Assembly (NCBI GenBank): GCA_904066235.2
Contig: CAJFCV020000004.1
Span: 5,208,001 to 5,272,000 of the forward strand
Length of the DNA: 64,000 bases
Direction: 5' to 3'
DNA from: Bursaphelenchus xylophilus
Taxonomy: Eukaryota; Nematoda; Chromadorea; Rhabditida; Aphelenchoididae
Part shown: positions 49,991 to 64,000 of the stretch, in pieces
Numbering within the stretch: position 1 is the first letter of the stretch
How the letters are laid out: each line of letters opens with the position of its first letter
Program-made: the position numbers and the translations under genes
The notes under the pieces: model-generated
What the model was told of the DNA's origin: nothing
The model's database searches: none
Seen by the model: the letters and a program-made list of their open reading frames with translations, nothing else

Positions 49991-52900
49991 AGTGTCCGAT
50001 CCTGTATCAATAGCTTAATTTATGGCAGTTACGGTGGCCCATCTTGATATTCGCTTTAATACCTCTTAAGGAAAACTGAACATTTTCTTCTCTATTGTGT
50101 TACTACTCTTACTACTATGTTTGGTTGTGCAATCAATGGGTATTTCCGCAGAATTCAAATGCCGATGCACATCAACATGATCTATATATTGAGTCATGCA
50201 TCAAGGAAATTACGGTATCTCCCGGATTGCGCAACCAACCTGAATACGGTTTCTCAGAAAATTAATCTTTTCTCTTCTTAGATCTCGGCTCTAGAGGTCT
50301 TTTATCCATTAGATAGCGCGGGTTTCGATGATTGGACACGCGTACGAACTCTATATTATTATCCATTGTTAATACTTTTATACTCCAATACTTGTTATTT
50401 GTCTCTTTTTTAGCCAATAAATAAGATCTTTTGAAGAAAAGTCAGTTCTGCCGGGGGACCGGGAATTTTGTATTAACTGATTGTTAATTCTTTTCATCCC
50501 TTTTCCGGGTTGTCGTCATGGACAAGATAAGAGGGAAAAGATGGTAGAGAACGGGAGTCCTCACTCGATATCAATGGCCATCTCCAGTTTTACAATTACA
50601 TCCGATGTGCCCTGATTCCTGTCTCCACCTCCGACAGAGCGCTGTTGTTCGGCCTCATGCATAATAAACAGATTTAGCGGCCCAAACCCTTTGCTCGGCC
50701 CTTTATCCTCTCCTGAAGACCGTTTAGGTGACGTAGTTTTCGTCTTCTCACCTTCTCCATGACTTCCAGGTCTTCTTGGTCCGTTTCTTCCGGACGTCCG
50801 ACTCATTCTGGGCTAATTGGACTGACCAAAGTGTCAAATTTCGTGCCAATCCCTCGTTCCGAAGCCGGATTCTGTACCCTAATTTATTTATTTCTCCCCA
50901 TTCTTTCTTTTTATCCAATTCCAAAGTTTCATTCTTATATGCCCTGGGGGGATTCAGTGATCCAAACGTTTGTGTTTGTTTTAAATACTAAAATTATTCA
51001 TAAGATTTAAACTTTTCTAATAGTAAAAGTTACACGAAATTTGTGAGAAACGAAGGGATTTGGCGAAACAGGAATTCCAGTAAACTCTTATTAGCCTTGA
51101 AATCAGATTTGGGGCCCTATTTACGGTCGTGTCGAGTCCAGTCCACCCCTCGGACAATGCTTTTCCCAAACGGATTTGAGCGCTTCCTTTGTCCGAGGCC
51201 GGAGAAACCAATGATCGGTAGGGCTTTCGAGATATCTCTTGTCATAATCGGATTGTTCTTTTTGTACATCATCAAAATTGGTGTCTTGTTTTACACTTTC
51301 AATGTAAAAAAAATGTAATTATTTTACGGGAAAAGTATTCGGATACAGAATTTATTTGGGAAAATGTATTTTTGGACTGCTTTTTACTTAGCCTATTCAT
51401 AAATTTGTGAAGATACTCGAACTGGGATTATCCGGGAACGGCCGGAGCGTGGGGCAAACAAAGCCAATCAAGGGATTACCCGCAGAAAACGTTTCCAATC
51501 TTTGTGGTTTTATAATTTTCTGAGTACTTCGTTCTTTGTTTTCTCCGTGATTCAGACTCTTGGAGTCTTCTGAGTTGTCCTTTTCTTGATTCCGGACTTC
51601 TTTTTTGATACCCTTTTTATATTTTTACCGTAGTTTCGGTGACAAAATAATTCCTAGGATCAATACTTTGGCTATTTCTTGGACTGTCAATTCTTATATG
51701 ACACTTTGAAGAGGGAGAAGCCAAGGGGTCATGCAAATGAAGGCGGGCCACTTACGCACCGAAATAATTCCACAATTTGAATAAAAATTGAATTCCGCGG
51801 GTCATTTAATATGCGGAGATGCCCGGAAGAATGTCGAGACATTTCCCGAGTTACATTCCCCCAAGAATATTACTCCTTGGAGATCTGCGAATGATGGTGA
51901 GAAGTGTTTTGACGTATCTCGGATCCTGTTTTCCTCTGATATTACACTTGCCTGAGGGGTTTTATGGTGAGCGTTACTTTCGGAGTCAGAAAAACACGTT
52001 TGATGTAAAAAGCGTTGTCCGTTGCGTAAGCAATATTCGGATTGCAGAAAGTGGGATCAGTGAAGTAGACAAAATGTGCGAGAGTGGAATCGGATATGGC
52101 CGGGTTCTTTTAGAGTCCCTTCTCATAAACCCTGGTTTTTGACCTGTAACCGTGCTCACTTGTCACGCAAGTACATGATGACATTACGGAGAGCACTCTC
52201 TGCTGTTCTTTGCATCAACGATATAATAAAATAGGAAAGAGTTGAAAGTAATGTGCTTTAATTGCTTTAATCCCCTCCCTTACCCCCATCCCACCCCACC
52301 CTCATCCATCCGTTCCCGACCCCCATTTTTTAAGGCCCAATATTCGATTAATCTATCGATGAACGACCCCGTAAGGCTAACTTTATTGCAGAAAAAGGAA
52401 ATCGCCTTAGGGGAAAGAAAGGCCTCGGGATCAGATTAACTCTAAAAAGGGCCGGGGAAGGGATTAAAATGGCCATAACTCGTTTTTCGGGCCTACCTGG
52501 GGCCCGATGTGTCTCTTTGTTTGAGCGGGACATCAGAAAGGAAGATGTTCCAGTGCCCCGGTCCGGCTACAATGTGAGGCAATTGTAGTAATGGACTGTT
52601 TTCTTCTTTTATTTTGACACTCTTTTCGAAACAATTGTAGATGGGCCTGTTTAAGTGTTGGCCGGGCCGTTTTCTCTTCTTAATTTACACCTTTTCCCAA
52701 TCCAAATAATTCTTAAATTCGTGTGGCGTAGGCGCCGTCGTTCCGCTGAACCGCGAAACGTAATTCCTAACGTAATTTCATGCAGAGTTCCAAAAATTAA
52801 GACAAATTGAAGTTGTTTTGAGAGCTGTCTTATCCTTTTAGGGCTGTCAATGCCGGAGGACCTTGGCAGGTAGACCGACCCGTCAAGAGACAACCCCGGA

Positions 52901-53590
52901 GGGCATGTCTGTGACAGCCAGGAATGAAGATTGTGACGGTTTTAATTCTGTCCTTCTTATACATGCAAATCAGAGTTTGCATAGTGAAGGGGGCCCTGAG
53001 GGTTGGAGGAGTTCCTCTTTTTCTTCTGAATCTTGTGGAGCTGTTCAACTTGTTTCCTAAAATCCAATTCCGGGTGTTGCCCCCAAAAAAAGGCATGTCC
53101 TTTTTGTCTGGATACGTGAAATCTCATAAAGAAGTTAAACCCATCCTTATTTTGGGCATTTGAATGGTCTTGATGACGTCACAATCTTGACATCAAGGTC
53201 CTATCTTAGGGGATTCCTTACCATGTGACTAGTCACCGGTGCTCCGGTTACCTTACGGTCTGTCTTTGCGCCCACTTTAACTTCGTGAAAGGTTGTAATT
53301 ACACACACCTTACATTCCGTTAAATTTAATGTGAAGGGATTATCGATAGGCCCCAACTTTTCCAATAGTCCATGTTATCTCTTCTGCGTATCTTAATAGA
53401 ACTCTTTCCTGCTACATATTTATCATGAAATAGTAGTATTATATGAGATGATTTTTTTGCCGCCTGCTTCTAATTACATATTACATGTAATTGTGAGGTT
53501 TCCAAATTATTTTGTCTTGGAAAATAACAAACAACGTATTTTAGAGAGAATGAGTGTTCTGCTGCTGGAAAAGACTTGAATCCATCAGCC
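49991..53590. other. Intergenic, no supported gene
   Basis: 3.6 kb. AATAAATAAG near 50415 is a possible skn-1 end signal. A minus-strand frame at 50561-50806 gives an 81-residue basic, Ser/Gly-rich product that I cannot assign. Other frames (51043-51318, 52830-53163) are unsupported. Upstream regulation of the glutamate receptor gene is expected at the right end. Confidence 0.5.
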
Positions 53591-56500
53591 ATGCCCACAA
53601 TACGGTCCTGGATGTACTTGTTGTGGATGGTTTCAGTCTTCTCGGGGGTCAGATGTCTTCGGCAAGTGCTAGTGGAAGGTGATTTGATGTTGGGAGGTCT
53701 CTTTCCAATTCATGAAAGTGGCAGATCAGCTCAACAATGTGGGCGGATAAAGGCGGATCAAGGAGTTCAGAGGATGGTGGCCATGTTGTTCGCATTGGAG
53801 GAGATCAACACCCGAAACGACATCCTCCCCGACCTCAGATTGGGCGCGCAGATCTTGGACACGTGCTCCGTTGAGACCCATGCCCTCGAGCAAAGTCTAC
53901 AATTCATCAAGACTGTCCTCAGCAAGTCCAGTGCATTACAATGTAACAATGAAGGGGAACATCAACAGATCATTGGAGTCATCGGAGCTGCTGGAAGTCA
54001 AGTCTCAGTGATGGTGGCCTCCATGTTGCAACCATTCAAGATCCCCATGCTGAGTTACAGTTCAACTGGAGTGGAGTTGAGTGAGAAACCCAGGCGAGTC
54101 TAATGTCATCTTCAGATTTTTATTTCTATTCAGTCAATTTACAAGGGAAGTACCCCAAGTGCGACGCTCAGATTTTCTTTAAATTTTATACACACGTCGG
54201 GTATGGACTAAATATCAATTCTTGAAAGTTTTAGCTCGCGCTTTACGGGCGCCGCCGAGATATCGGACGATTTATGCCGCAGAGAGAGCACGCTAGATGT
54301 GGAGAGCGGTCAGAGAGAAAAACGCTTTTTGGCCATAACTTTGGCAGTTTCGTGCGGAAAAATTTGATTTTTTGTAGAAACATTATCCTTTACGGTAGAA
54401 ATAGGCATGAAACTTTTCGGGCCGAAATTCGGTAAAAAGTCCTAAATTTTCGCCGACTTTCGATCTAAAAATCTCGGTTGCTTCTGCAAAGCGCGAGCTA
54501 GGATTCTCGCATATATCTTAGAAAAAATTATTCTAAATTTGTGCCAAGTTTCATCAAAATCTGAGCATCGCACTTGGGGTACTTCCCTTGTTAGTACAGT
54601 TTTTATCATACACACACATCGCATTTACGTTTTTTCGTACACATCCCAGCACTTTTTTGCAGCTCTTCATTTTTTGTCGTTGACGCAATTTGATTCATAT
54701 GTTTTGGCGGGGAAAGTAAATGTTCAAACAACATTCCACTACTGTTTAGCTAAAAATAAGGAAGATGTAACCCTAGACATTTGGATTGTGACTACTTTTT
54801 AATTACTCAAAGTGTTTTCAGATTCCAATATTTTTCGAGAGTGGTCCCACCCGACAACCTTCAAGCGAAGGCTATGGCTCATGTTGTAAGTACAAATCGA
54901 AGTTATGAAATGGTTTCAAAATATTCGCACGCTTAAGATACAATTTATAAAGTAATTTCTTTAGTTTCACAACGAATGTTTCAGTGACATTTTTTTTCCT
55001 TTTGAATATGCGATAACAAAATTTTGTTTTCACGGCGACAAGTTTTAAAAAAAAGCCGTCAGCGAAAATTTTCGGCTTGTGGTGTAGGATCAACGGTGGA
55101 TAGGTAGATGTAAGGGTAGACACGAGATTAGGAATAGGATTTTATTTAGACAACCACACACGAAAGAAGAGAAAAATGGGATTAAATTATAATAATTGGT
55201 GACGAGACATTGCTTTTATATGACTTGGTTTATGCTAATTTCTGTGGGAATTGTGGAGGCTTTTGAGGCTCCACAACACGGCTGATAAAGGGAGAGGGTA
55301 TGTTACCCCGAGAATAGGTCAGTCCCTGGATAATATAATATTATGGTCAAATTGCCGTCAATATTAGATAAATTGAAAATTCAGATAATCGAAGCTTTCA
55401 CACCGGAATTTAACATAGACTGTGATTAATGTCGTTAAGGTTAGTGGTAACCAGTTTTACTGCTTATTTCATCGTTCCTAAAAATATTAAATTCTTAGGA
55501 TTTTTCAGTAAAACTATAAAAATATGTATACCAAAAATGTTAAATTTGATAATCCAAATGACAGAACAATTTGACGTGACCAAAATGACGCCACTTTGAC
55601 ACATGACTGACGCGTCAAGTTGACGACTTAAGGACGGACACAGTCGATTACTGTGAAAATATTAAATTGTAAATTACAGTAGGTTAATGAGAGAATCGGA
55701 CAAAAATATTTCAGGACTCAGAAATCCGTGTTTTAAATATACAAGATTGTGTTGCAGGTTGCAAAGCTTGGCTGGAATTTTCTCCATGCCGTCGTTGACA
55801 CAGGATCCTATGGAGAACGTGGAATGGATAGTTTCCGATCAGCTGCCATCGAATTGGGGATCTGCATCGATGGGGAAATCCACAAAGTCAGCAGAAGATG
55901 GAGCGACGATCAATTCAAGTAAGATTGTCCATTCCTTATAACCCTTTTCCTTCCATTTTTAGAGATCTCTTAATCCGAATGCGGCAATCGAACAAGGCCC
56001 GAGGAGTAGTGATGTTTGTTGATGAAGACAACCTTCGGAGATTCCTAACCAACCTCAAATCCATGATAACCAGTGGAAAACATCCGGAAATGAAGAAGTA
56101 TTTCTGGTTCATTGCTTCGGATTCATGGGGAATGAAGACGGCTGTCATTCAGGGATTCGAAGATATTGTGCTTGGGGCCATTACAATTGCTCCGAGGATG
56201 AGACATGTTCCTAAGTTCAATGAATATTTCCATAATCTCGGTCCAAAGAACACCTTCCTCAGTGAATATTGGAAGTCGATGAACTGCTCGGACAGGATAA
56301 ATGAGAACTTTGGGAAGTGTTTTAAGTCCGTGAATTACAAATTCAAACAAGAAGCATACGTTCCCAGTGTAGTGGACAGTGTTTACGTGATGGCGAGGGC
56401 AATTCACAATTATATTGAGGTAAGTATCTCTTTAATTTTTTTAAAACTTTCTTATGATTACTTCATTTTAGGACCATTGTCATTCGATTGAATGGCAGAG

Positions 56501-59500
56501 CTGTGCCTTATCTCATATTGGATTTGATGGTGCCCTTCTTCAGCGATATTATCGTAATATATCCTTGGAAGTTGGACATCCACCTCTAATTGATGCGAAT
56601 GGTGATGGGATCGGACAATATAGTATCTTCCAGTTGGGGAAAGAAGGTGTTTATAGTCCAGTTGGATCATGGAGAACTGGAGTCTTGAGGGAGTTCAACG
56701 TGGAACAGGTCCGCAAAGGTCTACAAGTAGGTACCAGCTTATTTTTGATGTTTTCCTCTCAGGACACTGACCTGTAACATCTCATTTTATATAACTTCAG
56801 GCGATTGATGGAAGCCGCGTGATTCCGATGTCTGTTTGCAGTGTCCCGTGTGAATTGGGGTATTATAGAGCTTATCAAGATATGGCTTGCTGTTGGACAT
56901 GCATTCCTTGTGACATATCAACGTCTATCATTGTTAATGAGACTAGGTAACCAAGCCGTCATTTATAATCATTTTTCTGATTTCAGTTGTATTCAATGCC
57001 CTCTAGGGAAGATTCCGAATCACCGTTTTGATTCCTGCCGTCCCATCCAGCCGGTCCATCTCCAATGGTCCTCTGTGTGGGCCCTTTCTCCCTCCGTGTT
57101 CTCTCTTCTTGGCCTCACTGCCACCATTTTTGTGACCTCAGTATTTGTCCGCTACAACAACACTCCCGTTGTGATGGCTTCCGGACGAGAGTTGTGTTAC
57201 TGTATGTTGTTTGGTATCGCTCTCTGTTATCTGGCCACCTTCGTGCTTGTCAGCCGCCCTTCCACTTACTCTTGCGCCCTTTCTCGGGTACTTATTGGCC
57301 TCTCGATGTGTGCTGTGTATGCGGCCATCTTAATCAAGACCAATCGCTTGGCCAGAGTGTTCAAACCCAGCAGCCCCGTCCGTCCTAAGTTAATATCACC
57401 GCCAGCTCAGGTAAGAGTTTATTGCAAAGACGTGTATACAGTAAGATCCTGGTTGTATTTTACAATGAATGGATGCGGAGTTAGACAGCTTCGTCTTCTT
57501 CATTTTCGTCTTTCTTTGATTTCTTCTTTTTCACGGAACAGACGATTGTTTTTTGGATCTGAAACAGTCAGTCATGTTATAGTACTGCTGTAATGTTCTT
57601 ACCTCAGGGGGTTTATCTTCTGCGGCGTTTGCGGCGGCGGCAGTATCAGTCTGAGTGGGTTCTGGGGGTTTGCCCGGATCTTCTGGCTTCGCTGGCTCCG
57701 TCGGAGCTTGTACGGCTGGAGTCGAAGGTGCGGAGGCGACCTGGGTGCTGGCAGTTCCAACAGATTGTGCGCAAGGTGATGCCTTCGAAGTGGTGGGCGT
57801 GGGTGGCACTTGACTAGCTTTTTTGGACTTACATCCGATCAAAAGGGAGCTCAGACAGACCAAACTAAACACCAGATTGGCTAGCTCGACCTAAAGTATT
57901 ATCAGGATTCATTTTAGATAAGTGTAGAGGTATTTTGTAAATATCGTATCCTTAACCTACTTACCCAATGGTCTTCTAGAGATATCATCCTGACCTCCGA
58001 CCGATCTTGGAACCGTTCTTACCTACTAATGGCAACTCCTTTCTTTCTCCGGCATTTAAATTTGCATAAAAATGTTTGCAAAACCGGATTTTTGGGAATT
58101 AATCTATTCTGGGGATTAAGTGAAAGAAGGAATTAACTCCGTTAGCATTCTGTAGAATCGAAACGACAAATATTTACGATGCGCCTCAAGACATTTTCTG
58201 AATTTAGACAGTACCGAATGGCGGAATAGTGGCACTTCCGGAACCGGGAAAAACAAAATACTTATAAGGCTTATTAGAACTGTCACCTGAACCATCTGAA
58301 TGGATGTATCGTTATATATGTCTCAGGGCACAGGCAAAAATAGTTTTAAGTCACGATTATTGCACGTGGTGACATATTCGGCCTTGCAATGTTTGAATAT
58401 CCGAAGCCTTTGCTGCATATCCATGCTGTGTTTAATTACACTACACAATTCCTTTTTAGGTCGCTTTATGCGCCTCAATTGTATTAACCCAGTTATTGGG
58501 ATCGTTGGTATGGTTGATAATGGACCCTCCAGATACGACAGTTGTATATCCGACAAGAACAAAGGCCGTATTAACCTGCAAAGCGACGTCTTCCCATCTC
58601 TTGATATCCCTCGGCTTTATTATGATATTAATTTTGGCGTGCACAATTTACGCATTTAAGACGAGGAAGATCCCGGAGAACTTTAATGAGACCAGACTGA
58701 TTGGCTTTACAATGTACAGCACCAGTATCCTCTGGCTGGCATTCGGTCCGATTTATTTTGCGACTCAGAATAACTTCAAAGTGAGCTTGATTCCATGGAT
58801 AAGATGTAAAACGTTCTAGATTCAAATAGCCAGTCTCTGTTTCTGCATATCGATGAGTGGGACTGTTGCCTTGGCTTGTTTCTTCTTCCCCAAGGTATAT
58901 ATTGTCCTCTGGCAGCCTTATAAAAACGTCCGTACTCGACATTCAGCCGTGGGAAAGCTGGTGAATCAGCAAATGAGGTTCATCAGGTTAGTGTTTATGC
59001 GTGGCTGTTTGCTTTTTTTTTTAATTTTTACCGTTTTAATTTCACTTTCCCTCCAGTCAAATGACAACCCCTCAATCTTCGCATCCTCCAACTCGAGGGA
59101 TCCAGGAGATTTCCACCAATTACACCTCCTCTTGTCATGAAAATTACTCCGTCCAGAATGCATCTTCCTGTAAGTTATCCGTTTTAAATACTTGGTTATG
59201 ATCTTTGACGTTTCTTGTAAGGGCGGAGCTTCCCGGGGACGTACAGTTCTTAACCTACTGGTTTTATTGTCCTATCCCATGGTAAATAACGTCCTCGTAC
59301 CGATTTTCGTAACCATTTACTTTGGCTCCGGGCGCTCTTTTCGGACTTATATATGCCTTGGGGCAGGATCCTTGGCGACCTCTGGCTAGTCTACACAAAG
59401 TCCGGCTGGCACTGTCCCTAGAAATGTTTCGAAAGATTTTGTGTCAATTTCTTGGTGTTCAGCTTGTTAATTTTAAGATTTAAAAATTCATTATGAGTCT

Positions 59501-60046
59501 GTCAGGAAAATAATTTGGACTTGTCGCAGCAAAATGTCGCTAAACTGGTACAGTCACGCTCCAATTTATGGGCGATTCAAGGGCTTAACTATTCCGAATT
59601 ATTTTTCCGACTGTTCTGATATGGTTTTTTGTTTGAGTTGATGCTTACGGGATTTTATCAAATTGTAATAAATTTCAGCCGAAGCCAGTTGCACGAATCG
59701 TTGCATCTCTCCTCCTCCGCCCCGTGCACCCCAATCCACCCCCGCCCCCCTTTCCGCCCAGCCCTCAGTGAATCCGGATCTAGTCCAGCCGAGCATGACA
59801 TACACAGTAATTACGAATGTAGCGGCGACTGTCTCTGTTTCTAATGGATGCCCTAAGGGCATGATGGAAGAGGAAGATGGCCTCCCTTCCATTGATTCGT
59901 CTTCAGTCAGCTCTGAATCTTTGTCTAATGCCTCAGGGTCTAGTCTGAGGAGAAGATTAATCCATCCGCCTGAGGCAATGTCTCCTCCACCAGTCCAGCT
60001 GATCTTAAGGGAAATCAGTGAGAATCCTTTCTCCACTTTTCTGTGA
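53591..60046 (+). CDS. Metabotropic glutamate receptor (class C GPCR)
   Basis: Exons: 53591-54093, 54822-54885, 55758-55918, 55963-56419, 56472-56726, 56801-56946, 56987-57410, 58460-58780, 58820-58986, 59057-59169, 59679-60046; about 992 aa. A signal peptide (1-21) leads into the Venus-flytrap domain: IIGVIGAAGSQVSVM, LSYSSTGVELSE, FSRVVPPDNLQAKAM and DTGSYGERGMDSF keep the serine, threonine and tyrosine positions used for glutamate in the family. A cysteine-rich linker (CSVPCELGYY, CCWTCIPC, CIQCPLGKIPN) precedes seven helices (about 560-815), with LVWLIMDPP, ETRLIGFTMYSTSILWLAF and FPKVYIVLW as class C hallmarks. The tail is Pro/Ser-rich and ends STFL, a type I PDZ-ligand shape. Intron 1 starts with GC and carries a MITE; intron 7 holds an antisense gene. 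It belongs to the mgl family; I cannot say which member. Confidence 0.93.
54142..54590. mobile_element. PIF/Harbinger-type MITE in mGluR intron 1, 449 bp
   Basis: Inverted ends begin CAAGGGAAGTACCCCAAGTG and match over about 35 bp with one mismatch. The trinucleotide TTA flanks both sides (54139-54141 and 54591-54593), the TWA target expected of PIF/Harbinger elements. The interior is partly self-complementary and has no coding. A truncated relative lies at 16066-16452. Confidence 0.8.
55409..55640. repeat. Dispersed repeat related to 16481-16712
   Basis: Same-orientation relative of 16481-16712, best over the AAATGACAGAACAATT block and the closing GTTGACGA. It lies in the mGluR intron before the 55758 exon. 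Boundaries are approximate. Confidence 0.5.
57481..57988 (-). CDS. Small secreted or membrane Pro/Thr-rich, Lys-tailed protein nested in an mGluR intron
   Basis: Minus-strand exons 57965-57988, 57603-57890 and 57481-57558, all phase 0; 129 aa. The 8-residue first exon (MISLEDHW) joins VELANLVFSLVCLSSLLIGC, a signal peptide or lipobox-like anchor. CKSKKASQ follows, then a Pro/Thr/Ala-rich middle (PTEPAKPEDPGKPPEPTQT), then VCSVKKKKSKKDENEEDEAV at the end. I do not recognise a family. The frame is clean across three exons with good donors (GTAAGT, GTAAGA) and acceptors (TTTAG, TTTCAG), which argues for a real gene. It lies in the 57411-58459 intron, antisense to the receptor. Confidence 0.65.
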
Positions 60047-60849
60047 GTTTCTTCACCACCGAAGCAGCATTTTTTCACGAGTATATTCAAAAATTTTGCA
60101 GTTTTCCTTAAAATCCGTTATTTCGTAGTTAACGAAAATCTGGAGAAGATTCCGGGAACACCGCGAACGTTTTTGATTTAAATTTACACTGGAAAAATGC
60201 TGCCTCGGGTCCTTTAAGATACTGTAATAATTGTACGGTACTCTCCGAGTCTTAATCTAAGTGCCTTCCCAATTCCAAATTCAAACTTCAATTAAACCTC
60301 AATCTGATCTCATTTTCAACGTAAAATAACGAGTTGTCTCTCTTTCTCTGGCACTCTCTCCGAGTGACCTCTTATTTCGGGTACAGCAAATGATCTCGGT
60401 GAAATAAATTTCGATTATTTTTGTTTCTTGGAAGAGTTGATCTAAATTAACACAAGTGTATTTTAAGAGGTCAACTATCAGTCTTTTAATTTATTTACAA
60501 TACAAATTCCAACAACTTCGAATCATAAAACGGGAATATAATAACAATGCTGTCGATTTACAAAAATCGGACGGTAAGATACGAGAACTTTACAAAATAT
60601 GGTGATGATGGTAAATGCCCAGAGAAATACAAATGAATACTGAGAAGAAGGCATAAATATATTAATTATAGCAATATAACCTCTCTCATTTACAACTAGT
60701 GTATTTGACACTCAAATATTTACAGTACTGCTTGAAGGATTGCAACAACACAGTCTAAAAGGTAATACTAGACATGAAAAAATAATCGATGTACTTACAG
60801 AGACGACTGATATTAGATAAGAGGGACAGAGATCGGATCAAGTGTAATA
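60047..60849. other. Convergent 3' flanks of mGluR and cmk-1
   Basis: 800 bp between two converging genes. AATAAATTT near 60401 could serve the receptor, and TTTATTTAC near 60489 (AATAAA on the minus strand) could serve cmk-1. No coding signal was seen. Confidence 0.5.

Positions 60850-64000
<3,151 letters not shown>

Noticed and set aside
50561..50806. 81-codon minus-strand frame, Ser/Gly/Lys-rich
   Set aside because: Could be a small gene, but no signal peptide, domain, intron partner or conserved motif supports it.
59599..60090. 163-codon minus-strand frame
   Set aside because: Antisense shadow of the last mGluR exon.

Overview
The window is nuclear DNA of a nematode. It encodes worm-restricted families (a ground-like GRL protein, an MSP-domain sperm protein of the SSP type, a leucine-zipper-less SKN-1) beside clear orthologues of worm neuronal genes. 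All genes are split by GT-AG introns, many of only 34-43 nt, and most gene starts lie downstream of plausible acceptor sites. I cannot place it to genus. Only protein-coding genes were recognised; no tRNA or rRNA gene was found by eye.

Layout, left to right: (1) the 3' part of a ZCCHC24-like zinc-finger gene (1-1312); (2) a 19-exon unc-31/CAPS gene for dense-core vesicle exocytosis (5033-11729); (3) a transposon-rich block (11.9-16.7 kb) with a foldback element split by two further insertions, one of which carries a smaller element; (4) a GRL secreted protein on the minus strand (17337-17966); (5) a PhzF/PBLD-like isomerase (18391-20046); (6) an orphan peptide GPCR (21185-23200), followed by a small amidated neuropeptide precursor (25060-25584); (7) a gene-poor 5.2 kb stretch; (8) a full plexin (30779-39092) with a decayed mariner element in intron 2; (9) an SSP/MSP-domain gene (39535-40021); (10) a secreted protein that starts with histidine and combines a copper-protein-like N-terminal domain, EGF-like repeats and a DOMON domain (40716-42931); (11) bec-1/Beclin (44135-46625) and skn-1 (46930-49990) in tandem, with a C-type lectin gene on the opposite strand inside a skn-1 intron (47767-48382); (12) a metabotropic glutamate receptor (53591-60046), with a small secreted-protein gene on the opposite strand in one intron (57481-57988) and a PIF-like MITE in another; (13) cmk-1/CaMKI on the minus strand (60850-62070).

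Many of these genes act in neurons: vesicle release (UNC-31), peptide and peptide receptor, glutamate receptor, CaMKI, axon guidance (plexin). The unc-31, bec-1, skn-1, cmk-1 and one each of the plexin and mGluR genes of Caenorhabditis elegans are, from memory, all on chromosome IV, and bec-1 and skn-1 are neighbours there too, so the window looks like a piece of the chromosome-IV ancestral linkage group. Exon coordinates were read by hand from splice consensus, frame continuity and remembered family alignments. Splice sites may be off by a few bases, and UTRs are not defined.
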